64,000 bases of DNA from Gerris lacustris (GCA_951217055.1 OX578285.1:49912024-49976023), one strand, 5' to 3'. Positions 1 to 11,723 are shown, counted from the first letter of the stretch. The notes: generated from the letters alone by a model not told the origin. Numbers and translations: made by a program.

Positions 1-700
1 TTTAGACTCTGGATGGAACTAATTTTTTTTTATCAATTCGAAGGAAATGTTTTTGTTTTATACGCGTTTCTAAAGATACTAAAACATCGTTAATTGTTTT
101 TTTTTTAGACAATTAAGTTATTTTTATTTTATTTTCAATTGTCTATGGACTCCACAGATTTAAATTGAATCCGCCATTACTTTTTGTTATAGATACATGA
201 TCGCCAATAATCACAATGCAATGAAAGGCTTTTACAATTCTTTATTATTGGAAATGAATTCAAAAGACTATCAACATGCCTTTTAAAACTAATGTCCAAA
301 CTCCAATAACATCTTAGTTATAAAGACAGTAATCTGACGTTCAAAATAGTCAAAATTAAATAAGAACATCTACCGATGCAATCGTTAGCCTGAAAGATCG
401 TAATTCTACGCGGGTAGAACCCAGAATATTGTTTTTGCTTAGACTTTGTATAATATAATAATAATAATTGTATGATAAAAGAGATAATCTGATGACTTAT
501 ACACTAATCATTCTTTAGTATCAAATAGTATAAGTATAGTAATCGACACTTATAATTTTCATTGACTATAAACTGATAGACATATAACTTACTTAGAGAT
601 AACCATTATACATATTTTTCTTATTTGAATAATTACAAAAAAATTGAAAAATTGTATATTGCAGCAGGTGTAGAAGTCGGCTGTAAAAAAGTCATCATTT
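1..700. other. Unassigned AT-rich flank
   Basis: No coding region, RNA gene or clear repeat was recognised. The sequence is AT-rich with short homopolymers. Confidence 0.5.
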
Positions 701-856
701 AAGCCTTGTCCAGACTTCCGAACCCAACAGAGCAAACGAGCCGAGCTCTGCGCTTGCCCAGTCAAAGATGCGCACGCGCATTTTAGACCGGGCATGCGCA
801 CAGACCAATGCTCGGCTCGTTTCCTCTGTTCGGTTTTGGCAGACTGGACGAGGCTT
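701..856. mobile_element. MITE-like foldback element, about 156 bp
   Basis: The two ends are imperfect inverted repeats of about 48 bp. The left end begins AAGCCTTGTCCAGACT, and the reverse complement of the right end begins AAGCCTCGTCCAGTCT. Both arms continue into AACGAGCCGAGC. The centre is GC-rich and holds GCGCACGCGC-type palindromes. No transposase is inside, so this is read as a non-autonomous element. No clear target duplication was seen. Confidence 0.6.
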
Positions 857-1659
857 TTTTTTTAAAAAAAAAAAAAAACACGTCACTTGTCAAAACAGAA
901 TTTATTAAACAGATAATTTAATACTTTATATGCGATTAAAATATTCCAAGGTTATGTTTAAAGCGAAGAGAAACTGTTATCACCTAATAGCCAAAGCCTA
1001 ACAGTCCTACGTAGGCAAAGTTCGCTTCAATTAACAAAAAGTAAGTCTAAACCAAACAATGATTTGAAATAAGGCAGGTATAAACAATGTATACATAGAT
1101 AAACAGCTGATATTTCTAATACATAATTGACGTACATTTTATTGAGGAATGCTTGAGAAGTTGGTAGACACCCTAGCTCTCTATAATATGAAATCCAAAG
1201 CGTTTAATTAATCAAAGCTCTTAAAGTTGTGGCTTGGGCCTTGCTCCTAGTCTTGGTGAAAACTCTTACTACATGCGGTTGTTTGCTCATACAGTAAAGG
1301 GTATACAGGTGCTAAAGGCTTGAGTGCTGGCTATGAATTTAGGCTTTTACTGAAACTAAGTCCGAAGAGTGTCAATGCCCGCCCCCTAACTCATATACGT
1401 CAAATCGTTCTCTACGCCCTCCTCGAGAGTGTGTGTTTAGTTTCACGGCAGAAATCGACCCGGCTTAAACCGGAGGCAGACTGGCTAATATGACCGTGCC
1501 TTTCTCTCACGATAGATCTATCATGTCAGTCAACGTCATAGATCTATCGCGGAGGTGTACAGTTTTAATGACAAGAGTTAACATAACACATGTCCAAACT
1601 TGTCTTGTACTCTCCAACATATTATCTGACTAGGATACAGAAACGGAGCATTAATATAA

Positions 1660-1666
<7 letters not shown>
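857..1666. other. Unassigned intergenic sequence
   Basis: No gene is supported. A GC-richer patch at about 1375-1560 contains two direct copies of ATAGATCTATC about 35 bp apart. Confidence 0.4.

Positions 1667-1740
<74 letters not shown>
1667..1740. repeat. (TA)n microsatellite abutting the hAT element
   Basis: An uninterrupted AT dinucleotide run of about 74 bp ends two bases before the CAGGG terminus of the large hAT element. Confidence 0.98.
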
Positions 1741-1742
<2 letters not shown>

Positions 1743-1754
1743 CAGGGATCCCAG
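1743..1754 (+). repeat. hAT 5' terminal inverted repeat
   Basis: CAGGGATCCCAG pairs with CTGGGACCCCTG at 12043-12054 with one mismatch. Confidence 0.85.
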
Positions 1755-1756
1755 AC

Positions 1757-1852
1757 CCTCCTACTTTTCCTACTTTCCTACTTTTTTAGTAGGAAAGTAG
1801 GAAACCTCCTACTTTTTGTAAAACCTCCTACTTTTCCTACTTTTTTACCTCA
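1757..1852. repeat. hAT 5' subterminal CCTACTTTT repeats
   Basis: Several copies of CCTCCTACTTTT or CCTACTTTCC occur in both orientations, with AGTAGGAAAGTAGGAAA as the inverted form, so the region can fold. The same motif is arrayed before the 3' terminus. Repeated subterminal motifs are typical transposase-binding sites in hAT elements; binding here is inferred. Confidence 0.7.
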
Positions 1853-2305
1853 TTAATATCTTAAATTTTAAAAATAGTGTATAAAAAAAAATTATTTAAT
1901 GTATAATGTTAAAAAAAAAAAAATAAATTAAAAAAAAAAAATAAATAAAATAAATGTGTTGTTAATAATATAGTTTACCAGTTTTGTTGTGTGTGGACTT
2001 CACTATCTTTCTAGCTATTCTGGTTCTATATATATTGGCTTGCTTTGCTCACCCTAAGAATTATGTAAATAGTTAACATTCACTCTTTAATTTGTTTTGA
2101 TTTTATTAACAGTATGTTGTTCTCGAGAGGTACTACTCTTGTACATTGATCAGAAACTTAAAAATCCATTGCTCCTCTTAAATTTTGATCCAGGATATCC
2201 CTTGTTATGTTTTGTTATTTTTTTTGTTTTCATCCCAGCAAGAAGTAAGTGTAAGAGTTATAAGTTGTTGAGAAAAATAAAACTACGGGCATGTTTTGTT
2301 AGCAG

Positions 2306-2852
2306 GTAAGTTTAAGTTTGTGATTTATTTGAGATATAATTATTATTTGGAGAATTATTAAGTGCAATAAAATCTTAAATCAATTTTATAATATAGATTA
2401 GATTGATACCTGACAGAGAAACTATGGCCTAAACATAATAATAATTAATGTTTCTGAGATAATGTAAATAGGTATGTTTTTACTGATTAGTTATTATTTA
2501 TTATTACAAAAATGTTCTGTACCCCAATGAAGAAAAACTGAGGGGTTTCTTATGCTCTGACCTGCCATGAGCAGGTCATGTAGCACTTTATTTTCTTTGA
2601 GGTGTTTCGTTATCTGTACAAGAATTCAAATACAACTTTTTAAGTTCAAAAATAGTTTCATGTGTTTTTTGTTTACATAAGCAATAGATGGTCAGAGTGG
2701 ATTGTTTGAAACAGGTCGTATCTTAGGACAGCAGCCACTAGTGGTTCAAAAATTGTCAATGTTTTTATTCTTGGACTCTTATTATAAACACCTGAAAGAA
2801 AATTCCTTCAAATTTTAAAACTAATACTAATTTTGATTTTTTTTTTTTGCAG
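2306..2852 (+). other. Predicted 5' UTR intron of the hAT transposase gene
   Basis: A consensus donor (AGCAG|GTAAGT, intron from 2306) and an acceptor with a long T tract (ttttttttgcAG, ending at 2852) bound a 547-bp intron just upstream of the transposase start. Splicing does not join the short upstream reading frame to the transposase: the fused frame stops within three codons. The intron therefore lies in the 5' UTR. The acceptor is followed at once by a 6-codon upstream reading frame (ATG 2853 to TAG 2871-2873). Confidence 0.6.
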
Positions 2853-2902
2853 ATGGTAGTTGATCAAAATTAGTAATCATTCAGTAAACATTTAATTTTA
2901 AC

Positions 2903-5446
2903 ATGCCTTCTGGTAAAACATCATTCAGGCAAGAGTGGCTTAAGAAAAAAGATTCGAATGGGCAACTGATACAGCAATGGTGTGAAAAGCGTTCTGAACA
3001 TGAAGGTTTCTGCCGTTTTTGCAAAAAAAAAATTAAATGTGACAATCGGGGTCTAAGTCAGTTAATTAATCATTGTGAGACTCAACTTCATGTATCTTTA
3101 GTCAAAGACATCGTGAAGGGGAAACAAACAACTTTTATTTCAAGTACCCAACCTACAAGTACTAGTTTGTCTACAAGTTCCCAGTGTGTAAATTCTCAAT
3201 CTGCAAGTAGTTCAAGTACCCAGATTGCACCAGTTGCTACAGTTTCTACCTGGTCTGCTAAGGATGAAGTAATAAAAGCTGAACTTTTGTGGGCTCTTAA
3301 AACAGCGAGCAGTAACTTCTCATTCAGTTCTGCCGATGATCTGAGTAGTTTGTTTAGAGAAATGTTCCCAGACTCTCAAATTGCTTCAAAGATGACCATT
3401 GGTCATACTAAGTTATCATATTTGATCACAGAGGCAACTGGACCATATTTCCACGAAGTATTGTTGCATGACATTGAAAATTCGTCCTCTCCATTTTCCA
3501 TAGAATATGATGAACTTACTAACAAAGAAGTTAAAAAACAATTAGATTTAATGATACGTTACTGGTCAACTACAAAAAATCAAGTAATTGTTCACCATCT
3601 TGACACTTATCTCATGGGACAAGCCAAAGCTAAAACCATTGTTGATAAAATAATGCTATCCATTAACAATGCCAAGCTGAGGCTTCAAGATTTTATAACA
3701 CTAGGGAGCGATGGTCCCAATGTAAACAAATCTATTTTTCAGCAAATATCGGAATTAAAAAAATCTCAGGGCTTACCTGCACTTTTGAATATAGGTTTTT
3801 GTAATTTGCATACCATTCATAATTTATTTAAAAAAGCAGTAAGTGAATTTGGAGGAGATCTAATTGATCTCATTGTAGATCTTCACTACTTCTTTAAAAT
3901 GTCACCTGTTAGAGCAGAGGAGCTTAAAAAAATTCAAGACAGCCTTAATTTTAAAAATTTAAAATTTTTAAAACATGTTGAGAGCAGATGGCTTACTCTT
4001 GCGCCTGCATTAGAAAGGCTAATTAAGCTATGGCCCATTGCTCTTGAATATTTTTTAAAAGAACTCCCTAAAAGAGACACAAAAATTTCCCAAAATCCTC
4101 GATATACTAGAATTGTGAAATGTTTAAAAAAACCTAATTCTACTTTGGTTAAAGCCCACTTTCTCCTTGCAATTAGTAATGTTCTTCAACCATTTTTAGC
4201 CCTCTTCCAGCGAGAGGAACCTTTGGTTCATCTGATTTATGAAAGAATGGAAGCCCTTGTAAGGTCTTTGTATGGACGTTTTTTGAAGCAAGAAAAAGTT
4301 AAGAAAATGAGGCTTGAAGATTTTAACGTTTTGACATTTCCATCATTTGAATTGGAAATAGAGAATAGTGAAATCGAAATAGGTGTACAAACCCGCTTAT
4401 TTTTAAAAAACTTAAAAGAAAAATATCAAAATGAAATGACTGTACTTATGAAACAATGTTTGCGCAACTTAGCAAAAGGAATGCTTGATAAAGTGTTATC
4501 TCTAAATATTATTATCAAAGAAGCTAGGTGTTTAAAGCCTGAACATTTATGTGCTTCCTGGTCTTTAAATGCTGTAAAAAATCTAGCGTTAAATGTTCAA
4601 CTCATGCCTCCGCTATGTGTAGACTCTGTTGCAGATGAATGGAGAGTTTTGCAATGTGAAAGCATTCCTAAAGAATGGTATGAAGTAAACAGTGTTAAAA
4701 AAAGAATAGATGAATATTACAACAACATTTTCTCTTTAAAAAATGATCTAGGCGAAGAAAAGTATCCTCAATTAATGAAGTTGGTCAAAGTGGTTTTAAT
4801 ACTTCCTCATGGTAACGCGGACGTCGAAAGAGGATTTTCCCAAACCTCAAATTTTTTGACAGACTCAAGAACATTGCTGTCGCAGGCATCCATAAGTTCT
4901 TTACAAACCACCAAAGATGGGTTAAAACAGTACGACAACAAATGTCATTTAGTGCCAATTAGCAAAGAATTTATAAAGAAGGGTGCAAGAGCATACCGTT
5001 CTTACAATGAACGGATTGAAGAAGAGAAGAGAATAGAAGAAGAAAAGAAAAGGGAAAGAGATGAAGAACTAAAGCGAACCAAAAAGGAAAAGGAAGAACT
5101 AGAAAGAAAAAAAGCAGATTTGTTAAAAAAGACACAATCCGCTAAAGAAGCTTTACTTAAAGAAAAATCTTTAGGAAAAAAAGAAATAGAAATATCAACT
5201 GAAATAGACACTTACAAAACTTTGATTGATGAGGCTAATGAAAGAATAAAAAATGCGTTAAAAAACAACGACTTGAAAGGTGTAAAAATAGGCCAAACAA
5301 TGTTGGAAGCTGCCTTTAAAAAAGTTAACCAAGAAACGTCCAATTTAAATTTAATAAGAACAGAACAAAAGGAAATTGAAAAGAATAAAAGAACCATGCT
5401 CGACTATTTTTGCTCTAGTCAAACTAAGAAAATAAAAAAACAATAA
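2903..5446 (+). CDS. hAT-superfamily transposase, BED-like zinc finger plus C-terminal coiled coil (847 aa)
   Basis: This is the intact transposase of the surrounding element. Residues 37-63 form a BED-like finger (C37-x2-C40 ... H57-x5-H63) expected to bind element ends. A Ser/Thr-rich linker covers about 78-117. The RNase H-like core then has a candidate catalytic D203 (EYDELT), D270 (LGSDGPN) and the hAT C-x2-H motif C300/H303 (FCNLH). The third acid is probably E642 in ADVERGFS, inside a dimerisation (HATC) block at about 615-675. The block assignments follow family knowledge and the residues are visible. Unusually, the protein does not end at HATC. A strongly charged coiled coil (about 700-760) and a helical tail follow, ending MLDYF then a lysine cluster, which resembles a PCNA-interacting box. 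There is no frameshift or internal stop. The start is the first in-frame ATG after the acceptor. Poly(A) signals AATAAA occur at 5452 and 5501. The alternative is a host-domesticated copy, but the intact element around it argues against that. Confidence 0.88.
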   Translation: MPSGKTSFRQEWLKKKDSNGQLIQQWCEKRSEHEGFCRFCKKKIKCDNRGLSQLINHCETQLHVSLVKDIVKGKQTTFISSTQPTSTSLSTSSQCVNSQSASSSSTQIAPVATVSTWSAKDEVIKAELLWALKTASSNFSFSSADDLSSLFREMFPDSQIASKMTIGHTKLSYLITEATGPYFHEVLLHDIENSSSPFSIEYDELTNKEVKKQLDLMIRYWSTTKNQVIVHHLDTYLMGQAKAKTIVDKIMLSINNAKLRLQDFITLGSDGPNVNKSIFQQISELKKSQGLPALLNIGFCNLHTIHNLFKKAVSEFGGDLIDLIVDLHYFFKMSPVRAEELKKIQDSLNFKNLKFLKHVESRWLTLAPALERLIKLWPIALEYFLKELPKRDTKISQNPRYTRIVKCLKKPNSTLVKAHFLLAISNVLQPFLALFQREEPLVHLIYERMEALVRSLYGRFLKQEKVKKMRLEDFNVLTFPSFELEIENSEIEIGVQTRLFLKNLKEKYQNEMTVLMKQCLRNLAKGMLDKVLSLNIIIKEARCLKPEHLCASWSLNAVKNLALNVQLMPPLCVDSVADEWRVLQCESIPKEWYEVNSVKKRIDEYYNNIFSLKNDLGEEKYPQLMKLVKVVLILPHGNADVERGFSQTSNFLTDSRTLLSQASISSLQTTKDGLKQYDNKCHLVPISKEFIKKGARAYRSYNERIEEEKRIEEEKKRERDEELKRTKKEKEELERKKADLLKKTQSAKEALLKEKSLGKKEIEISTEIDTYKTLIDEANERIKNALKNNDLKGVKIGQTMLEAAFKKVNQETSNLNLIRTEQKEIEKNKRTMLDYFCSSQTKKIKKQ

Positions 5447-5451
5447 TGCTC

Positions 5452-5506
5452 AATAAAATGAATCTAATTGGGGCCATCGCTTCCTTGTGTTATAAAAGAT
5501 AATAAA
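5452..5506 (+). terminator. Poly(A) signals of the transposase gene
   Basis: AATAAA hexamers at 5452-5457 and 5501-5506 follow the stop codon at 5444-5446. Confidence 0.5.
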
Positions 5507-5765
5507 TACTGCAGAGACTTTATATTTTAACTGATTGTTTTGTGATAAAACATAGATTTATATTTTTTTACCTAATTATTATTTTAATCTAATATTATGT
5601 GATAATACTTCTAAAATATTTATACTCATAATTTAAATATTTCAGATGTTCAATACCAAAACATGTTGTGTTAATTATTTTAAAATCTAGTATTAATTGT
5701 TAGTTAAGAATTTACAAGACTAAGAACTGTAACGAAACCCTCCTAGCTTAGTTTGTTAATTATTG
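5505..5765 (+). repeat. Internal duplicated segment, copy 1
   Basis: This segment of about 260 bp, from ACTGCAGAGACTTTATATT to CGAAACCCTCCTAGCTTAG, recurs in the same orientation at about 9456-9720 with scattered differences. Each copy leads directly into a minisatellite array. Confidence 0.85.
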
Positions 5766-5771
5766 TATAGT

Positions 5772-8700
5772 ACTCTAGGTTAGTTAATTTATGTCTGAAC
5801 CTAAATTTGTTACTTTTCGTTTAAACCCTAGGACTCTAGGTTAGTTAATTTATGTCTGAACCTAAATTTGTTACTTTTCGTTTAAACCCTAGGACTCTAG
5901 GTTAGTTAATTTATGTCTGAACCTAAATTTGTTACTTTTCGTTTAAACCCTAGGACTCTAGGTTAGTTAATTTATGTCTGAACCTAAATTTGTTACTTTT
6001 CGTTTAAACCCTAGGACTCTAGGTTAGTTAATTTATGTCTGAACCTAAATTTGTTACTTTTCGTTTAAACCCTAGGACTCTAGGTTAGTTAATTTATGTC
6101 TGAACCTAAATTTGTTACTTTTCGTTTAAACCCTAGGACTCTAGGTTAGTTAATTTATGTCTGAACCTAAATTTGTTACTTTTCGTTTAAACCCTAGGAC
6201 TCTAGGTTAGTTAATTTATGTCTGAACCTAAATTTGTTACTTTTCGTTTAAACCCTAGGACTCTAGGTTAGTTAATTTATGTCTGAACCTAAATTTGTTA
6301 CTTTTCGTTTAAACCCTAGGACTCTAGGTTAGTTAATTTATGTCTGAACCTAAATTTGTTACTTTTCGTTTAAGTTTAAACCCTAGGACTCTAGGTTAGT
6401 TAATTTATGTCTGAACCTAAATTTGTTACTTTTCGTTTAAGTTTAAACCCTAGGACTCTAGGTTAGTTAATTTATGTCTGAACCTAAATTTGTTACTTTT
6501 TGTTTAAGTTTAAACCCTAGGACTCTAGGTTAGTTAATTTATGTCTGAACCTAAATTTGTTACTTTTCGTTTAAGTTTAAACCCTAGGACTCTAGGTTAG
6601 TTAATTTATGTCTGAACCTAAATTTGTTACTTTTTGTTTAAGTTTAAACCCTAAGACTCTAGGTTAGTTAATTTATGTCTGAACCTAAATTTGTTACTTT
6701 TCGTTTAAGTTTAAACCCTAGGACTCTAGGTTAGTTAATTTATGTCTGAACCTAAATTTGTTACTTTTTGTTTAAGTTTAAACCCTAGGACTCTAGGTTA
6801 GTTAATTTATGTCTGAACCTAAATTTGTTACTTTTTGTTTAAGTTTAAACCCTAGGGCTCTAGGTTAGTTAATTTATGTCTGAACCTAAATTTGTTACTT
6901 TTCGTTTAAGTTTAAACCCTAGGACTCTAGGTTAGTTAATTTATGTCTGAACCTAAATTTGTTACTTTTCGTTTAAGTTTAAACCCTAGGACTCTAGGTT
7001 AGTTAATTTATGTCTGAACCTAAATTTGTTATTTCTCGTTTAAACCCTAGGACTCTAGGTTAGTTAATTTATGTCTGAACCTAAATTTGTTACTTTTCGT
7101 TTAAACCCTAGGGCTCTAGGTTAGTTAATTTATGTCTGAACCTAAATTTGTTACTTTTCGTTTAAGTTTAAACCCTAGGACTCTAGGTTAGTTAATTTAT
7201 GTCTGAACCTAAATTTGTTACTTTTCGTTTAAACCCTAGGGCTCTAGGTTAGTTAATTTATGTCTGAGCCTAAATTTGTTACTTTTTGTTTAAGTTTAAA
7301 CCCTAGGACTCTAGGTTAGTTAATTTATGTCTGAACCTAAATTTGTTACTTTTCGTTTAAACCCTAGGACTCTAGGTTAGTTAATTTATGTCTGAACCTA
7401 AATTTGTTACTTTTCGTTTAAGTTTAAACCCTAGGACTCTAGGTTAGTTAATTTATGTCTGAACCTAAATTTGTTACTTTTTGTTTAAGTTTAAACCCTA
7501 GGGCTCTAGGTTAGTTAATTTATGTCTGAACCTAAATTTGTTACTTTTTGTTTAAGTTTAAACCCTAGGACTCTAGGTTAGTTAATTTATGTCTGAACCT
7601 AAATTTGTTACTTTTCGTTTAAGTTTAAACCCTAGGACTCTAGGTTAGTTAATTTATGTCTGAACCTAAATTTGTTACTTTTTGTTTAAGTTTAAACCCT
7701 AAGACTCTAGGTTAGTTAATTTATGTCTGAACCTAAATTTGTTACTTTTCGTTTAAGTTTAAACCCTAGGACTCTAGGTTAGTTAATTTATGTCTGAACC
7801 TAAATTTGTTACTTTTTGTTTAAGTTTAAACCCTAGGACTCTAGGTTAGTTAATTTATGTCTGAACCTAAATTTGTTACTTTTTGTTTAAGTTTAAACCC
7901 TAGGGCTCTAGGTTAGTTAATTTATGTCTGAACCTAAATTTGTTACTTTTCGTTTAAGTTTAAACCCTAGGACTCTAGGTTAGTTAATTTATGTCTGAAC
8001 CTAAATTTGTTACTTTTCGTTTAAGTTTAAACCCTAGGACTCTAGGTTAGTTAATTTATGTCTGAACCTAAATTTGTTATTTCTCGTTTAAACCCTAGGA
8101 CTCTAGGTTAGTTAATTTATGTCTGAACCTAAATTTGTTACTTTTCGTTTAAACCCTAGGGCTCTAGGTTAGTTAATTTATGTCTGAACCTAAATTTGTT
8201 ACTTTTCGTTTAAGTTTAAACCCTAGGACTCTAGGTTAGTTAATTTATGTCTGAACCTAAATTTGTTACTTTTCGTTTAAACCCTAGGGCTCTAGGTTAG
8301 TTAATTTATGTCTGAGCCTAAATTTGTTACTTTTCGTTTAAACCCTAGGACTCTAGGTTAGTTAATTTATGTCTGAACCTAAATTTGTTACTTTTCGTTT
8401 AAACCCTAGGGCTCTAGGTTAGTTAATTTATGTCTGAACCTAAATTTGTTATTTCTCGTTTAAACCCTAGGACTCTAGGTTAGTTAATTTATGTCATAAC
8501 CTAAAATTGTTACTCTTTGTTTAAACCCTAGGACTCTAGGTTAGTTTATTTATGTCTTAACCAAAATTTGTGACTATTCATTTAAACCCTAGGACTCTAG
8601 GTTAGTTAATTTATATCTTAACCTAAATTTGATGCTATTCGTTTAAACCCTACCTTGGACTCTAGGTTAGGCAATTTACATCTGAACCTAAATTTGTTAC

Positions 8701-9370
8701 TTTTCGTTTAAACCCTAGGATTCTAGGTTATTTAATTTACGTCTTTACCTAAATTTGTTACTTTTCGTTTAAACCCTAGGACTCTAGGTTAGTTAATTTA
8801 TGTCTGAACCTAAATTTGTTACTTTTCGTTTAAACCCTAGGACTCTAGGTTAGTTAATTTATGTCTGAACCTAAATTTGTTACTATTCATTTAAACCCTA
8901 GGATTCTAGGTTATTTAATTTACGTTTTAACCTAAATTTGTTACTTTTCGTTTAAACCCTAGGACTCTAGGTTAGTTAATTTATGTCTGAACCTAAATTT
9001 TTTACTTTTCGTTTAAACCCTAGGACTCTAGGTTAGTTAATTTATGTCTGAACCTAAATTTGTTACTTTTCGTTTAAACCCTAGGACTCTAGGTTAGTTA
9101 ATTTATGTCTGAACCTAAATTTGTTACTATTTATTTAAACCCTAGGATTCTAGGTTATTTAATTTACGTTTTAACCTAAATTTGTTACTTTTCGTTTAAA
9201 CCCTAGGACTCTAGGTTAGTTAATTTAAATCTGAACCTTAATTCATTACTTTTTGTTTAAACCTAATGACTCTAGGTTAGTTACTTTTGTCTGTAAACAT
9301 AAGATTGATATTTTGTTGTTTGAACTTTAACTTGTTAATTTTTGTTTAAAACCCTTAGTTAGTTAATAAA
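5772..9370 (+). repeat. 61/67-bp minisatellite array inside the hAT element, about 56 units
   Basis: The basic unit is 61 bp: GACTCTAGGTTAGTTAATTT, then ATGTCTGAACCTAAATTTG, then TTACTTTTCGTTTAAACCCT plus two bases. A 67-bp variant carries an extra AAGTTT before AAACCC. Units are nearly identical from 5772 to about 8470 and become degenerate from 8470 to 9370, as expected when unequal exchange homogenises the middle. Diagnostic variants recur exactly 1,048 bp apart: CTAAGACTCT at 6651 and 7699, ATTTCTCGTT at 7031 and 8079, TGTCTGAGCC at 7261 and 8309. This is a higher-order period equal to twelve 67-mers plus four 61-mers. No long reading frame spans the array. Confidence 0.97.
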
Positions 9371-9455
9371 GTCAAATAAAAAAAAACAGTTTATTTTAAT
9401 GAGGAATATTAAAATTATACCATTTATCTAAAAGTTTTTGGCTTTTATCTTATTA

Positions 9456-9720
9456 CTGCAGAGACTTTATATTTTAACTGATTTTTTTGTGTGATAAAAC
9501 ATAAGTTTATATTTTGTTTACCTAATTATTTATTTTAATCTAATGTTATGTGATAATAATTCTAAAAATTTGAATATTTCAGATGTTCAATGCCTAAATC
9601 ATGCTGTGTTGTTTATTTAAAAATCTAGAAGTAATTATTAGTTAAGAATTTACAAGGTTTATTTTTTTTACTTAACTGTAACGAAACCCTCCTAACTTAG
9701 TTCGTTAATTATTCTATTGT
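9456..9720 (+). repeat. Internal duplicated segment, copy 2
   Basis: Diverged second copy of the 5505-5765 segment, again ending in CGAAACCCTCCTAACTTAG and leading into 61-bp-type repeats. Confidence 0.85.
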
Positions 9721-10380
9721 CATAACCTAAAATTGTTACTCTTCGTTTAAACCCTAGGACTCTAGTTTAGTTTATTTATGTCTTAAAGTTAATTTGTTAC
9801 TATTTGTTTAAACCCTAGGCATCTAGGTTAGGTAATTTACATCTTAACCTAAATTTGTTACTATTCATTTAAACCCTAGGACTCTAGGTTAGTTTATTTA
9901 TGTCTGAACCTAAATTTGTTATTTTTGTTTAAACCATAGGACTCTTGGTTAGTCAATTTAATTTACATCTGAACCTAAATTTGTTGATTTTCGTTTAAAC
10001 CCTAGGACTCTAGGTTAGTTAGTTTACGTCTTAACCTAAAGTTGATGCTATTCATTTAAACCCTACCTTGGACTCTAGGTTAGGAATTTACATCTGAAAC
10101 TAAATTTGTTACTATACGTTTAAGCCCTAGGACTCTAGGTTATTTAATTTACGTCTTAACCATAATTTAATGCTATATTCGTTTAATCCCTAAATTGGAC
10201 TCTATTTTAGTTAATTTACATATTAACCTAAATTTGATGCTATTCGTTTAAATCCTACCTTGGACTCTAGGTCAGGTGTAATTTACATCTGAACCTATTT
10301 TTTTTGTTTGAACCTTAACTTGTTAGTTTTTGTTTAAAACCTTTAGTTAATTTTAGTTAGGTTTGTTAATACATTTATTG
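9721..10380 (+). repeat. Old, degenerate array of the same 61-bp minisatellite
   Basis: About ten decayed units still show TTTAAACCCTAGGACTCTAG, TTAACCTAAATTTG and similar blocks, with many substitutions and indels. It looks older than the 5772-9370 array. Confidence 0.85.
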
Positions 10381-11722
10381 ATGAATGCCAATGCATTTTA
10401 TTTTATTTGCCTTTAAATGAGGATAAAAATATAGTTCTATTTTGGATACATTTTTATAGAGAAGTGGTCAACTTATGGTATTTAACACATTTTTAAGAAT
10501 ATTTGTCTATTCTAAAGCAAATAAATAATTAAATAGTTTGTGATAATTTTTCTATTTAAAAAATATGAGTGTGAATAAAAATAAAAGGCAATTTACATGA
10601 CCATATTATCATATTAATTTATACAAATAAAATATATATTTAACAAAAACTGTATTCTAAACCTAAGTAATTTTGATCTTAATAGGTTTTATGTTCCTAA
10701 TTATGTTTCTTATTGTATAATAATTGCCTGTTTATTTTAATTTTTTGATTACTTTAGTTCAATTTGTACTTTGATCTTGTACTGTTAATTAATAAATATA
10801 AACTAAATTTTGGCCATACCCCATCCAGAGTTTCAGTTGACATGGTGAAAATTTTATTTTTTGTAGATATGTAGGTATATATAAATATATATATTGCTTT
10901 TTAAGCACAATGGATAATCATTGTTTAACCTTTTTCTTTTTCTTCTTTATTAATTTGCTTCCTCCAGCACAAATTTGAAGTTATTCTTTTAAATATAAGG
11001 TACCAATTTATGTCCAATGTTAAATTAATCAACAATAATTCATTTTTTTTGCCACCATGCCCCAACTTTTGGTCCAAAAATTTCTCATTTACTATTTAAT
11101 AAGGGATCATAGGTATTTAAAGCTTTTGTTTGGAGGTAGTTTAAATTTCAACACAAATTTGAATTTTATGGTAAAAAAAAATATTTAAAATATGAGCCTA
11201 GGGGCTAAAATTAAGTTACGATTTTTTTTTATTTATTTATTTTTTGCATAAATTGGATCCTTGTATCATAATGGATAATTTTATCAAAAATAAGTTTAGT
11301 TTTAGTTTAAAAAAAAAAAAACCAATAAATTAAAATTACCTACTTATCTTTTTTTAATTTTTTACACATTAATTGTTAGTAATATGATTAAATCAATTTT
11401 TTATTAATATATTAGTACTCTTTGATTACAGTTTACTGCACAAGGTATAAAATTATGAATCTTTTTTTTTTTATCGAAATTTGCTGACATAATTTATCAT
11501 GAATATTTTGTCAATCATTTTAATTATTGCTCCAAATAAATCATTCAACTGGAACTTCATCCGGCTCATTTGGTAGGGGATATTATTAATAATATTAATA
11601 TTATTAATGTGTTTAATCAAAATTTTAGTTCAAGATTGAATTATTTTTATATTTTAATTAAGTGCAAGAGATAATAAAAAAACGTATTTAAGTATATTTA
11701 TACTCATACAAATTATTTAAAA
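10381..11722 (+). other. AT-rich non-coding interior of the hAT element
   Basis: No gene is supported. The sequence is highly AT-rich with homopolymer runs and no match to the other repeat families here. Confidence 0.5.
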
Positions 11723-11723
11723 G

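Noticed and set aside
2097..2309. 70-codon frame before the transposase
   Set aside because: It runs into the predicted splice donor, and splicing gives an immediate stop. Treated as 5' UTR.
5002..5397. Minus-strand frames opposite the transposase tail
   Set aside because: They are antisense shadows of the lysine/glutamate-rich coiled coil.
5772..9370. Telomere-like words (AAACCCTA, TAGGTTAG) in the minisatellite
   Set aside because: Each unit holds only one partial word and the 61-bp unit is not a telomere repeat. It lies inside a transposon and the resemblance is probably chance.
5772..9370. A CRISPR-like array
   Set aside because: Units are contiguous and have no unique spacers; the context is eukaryotic.
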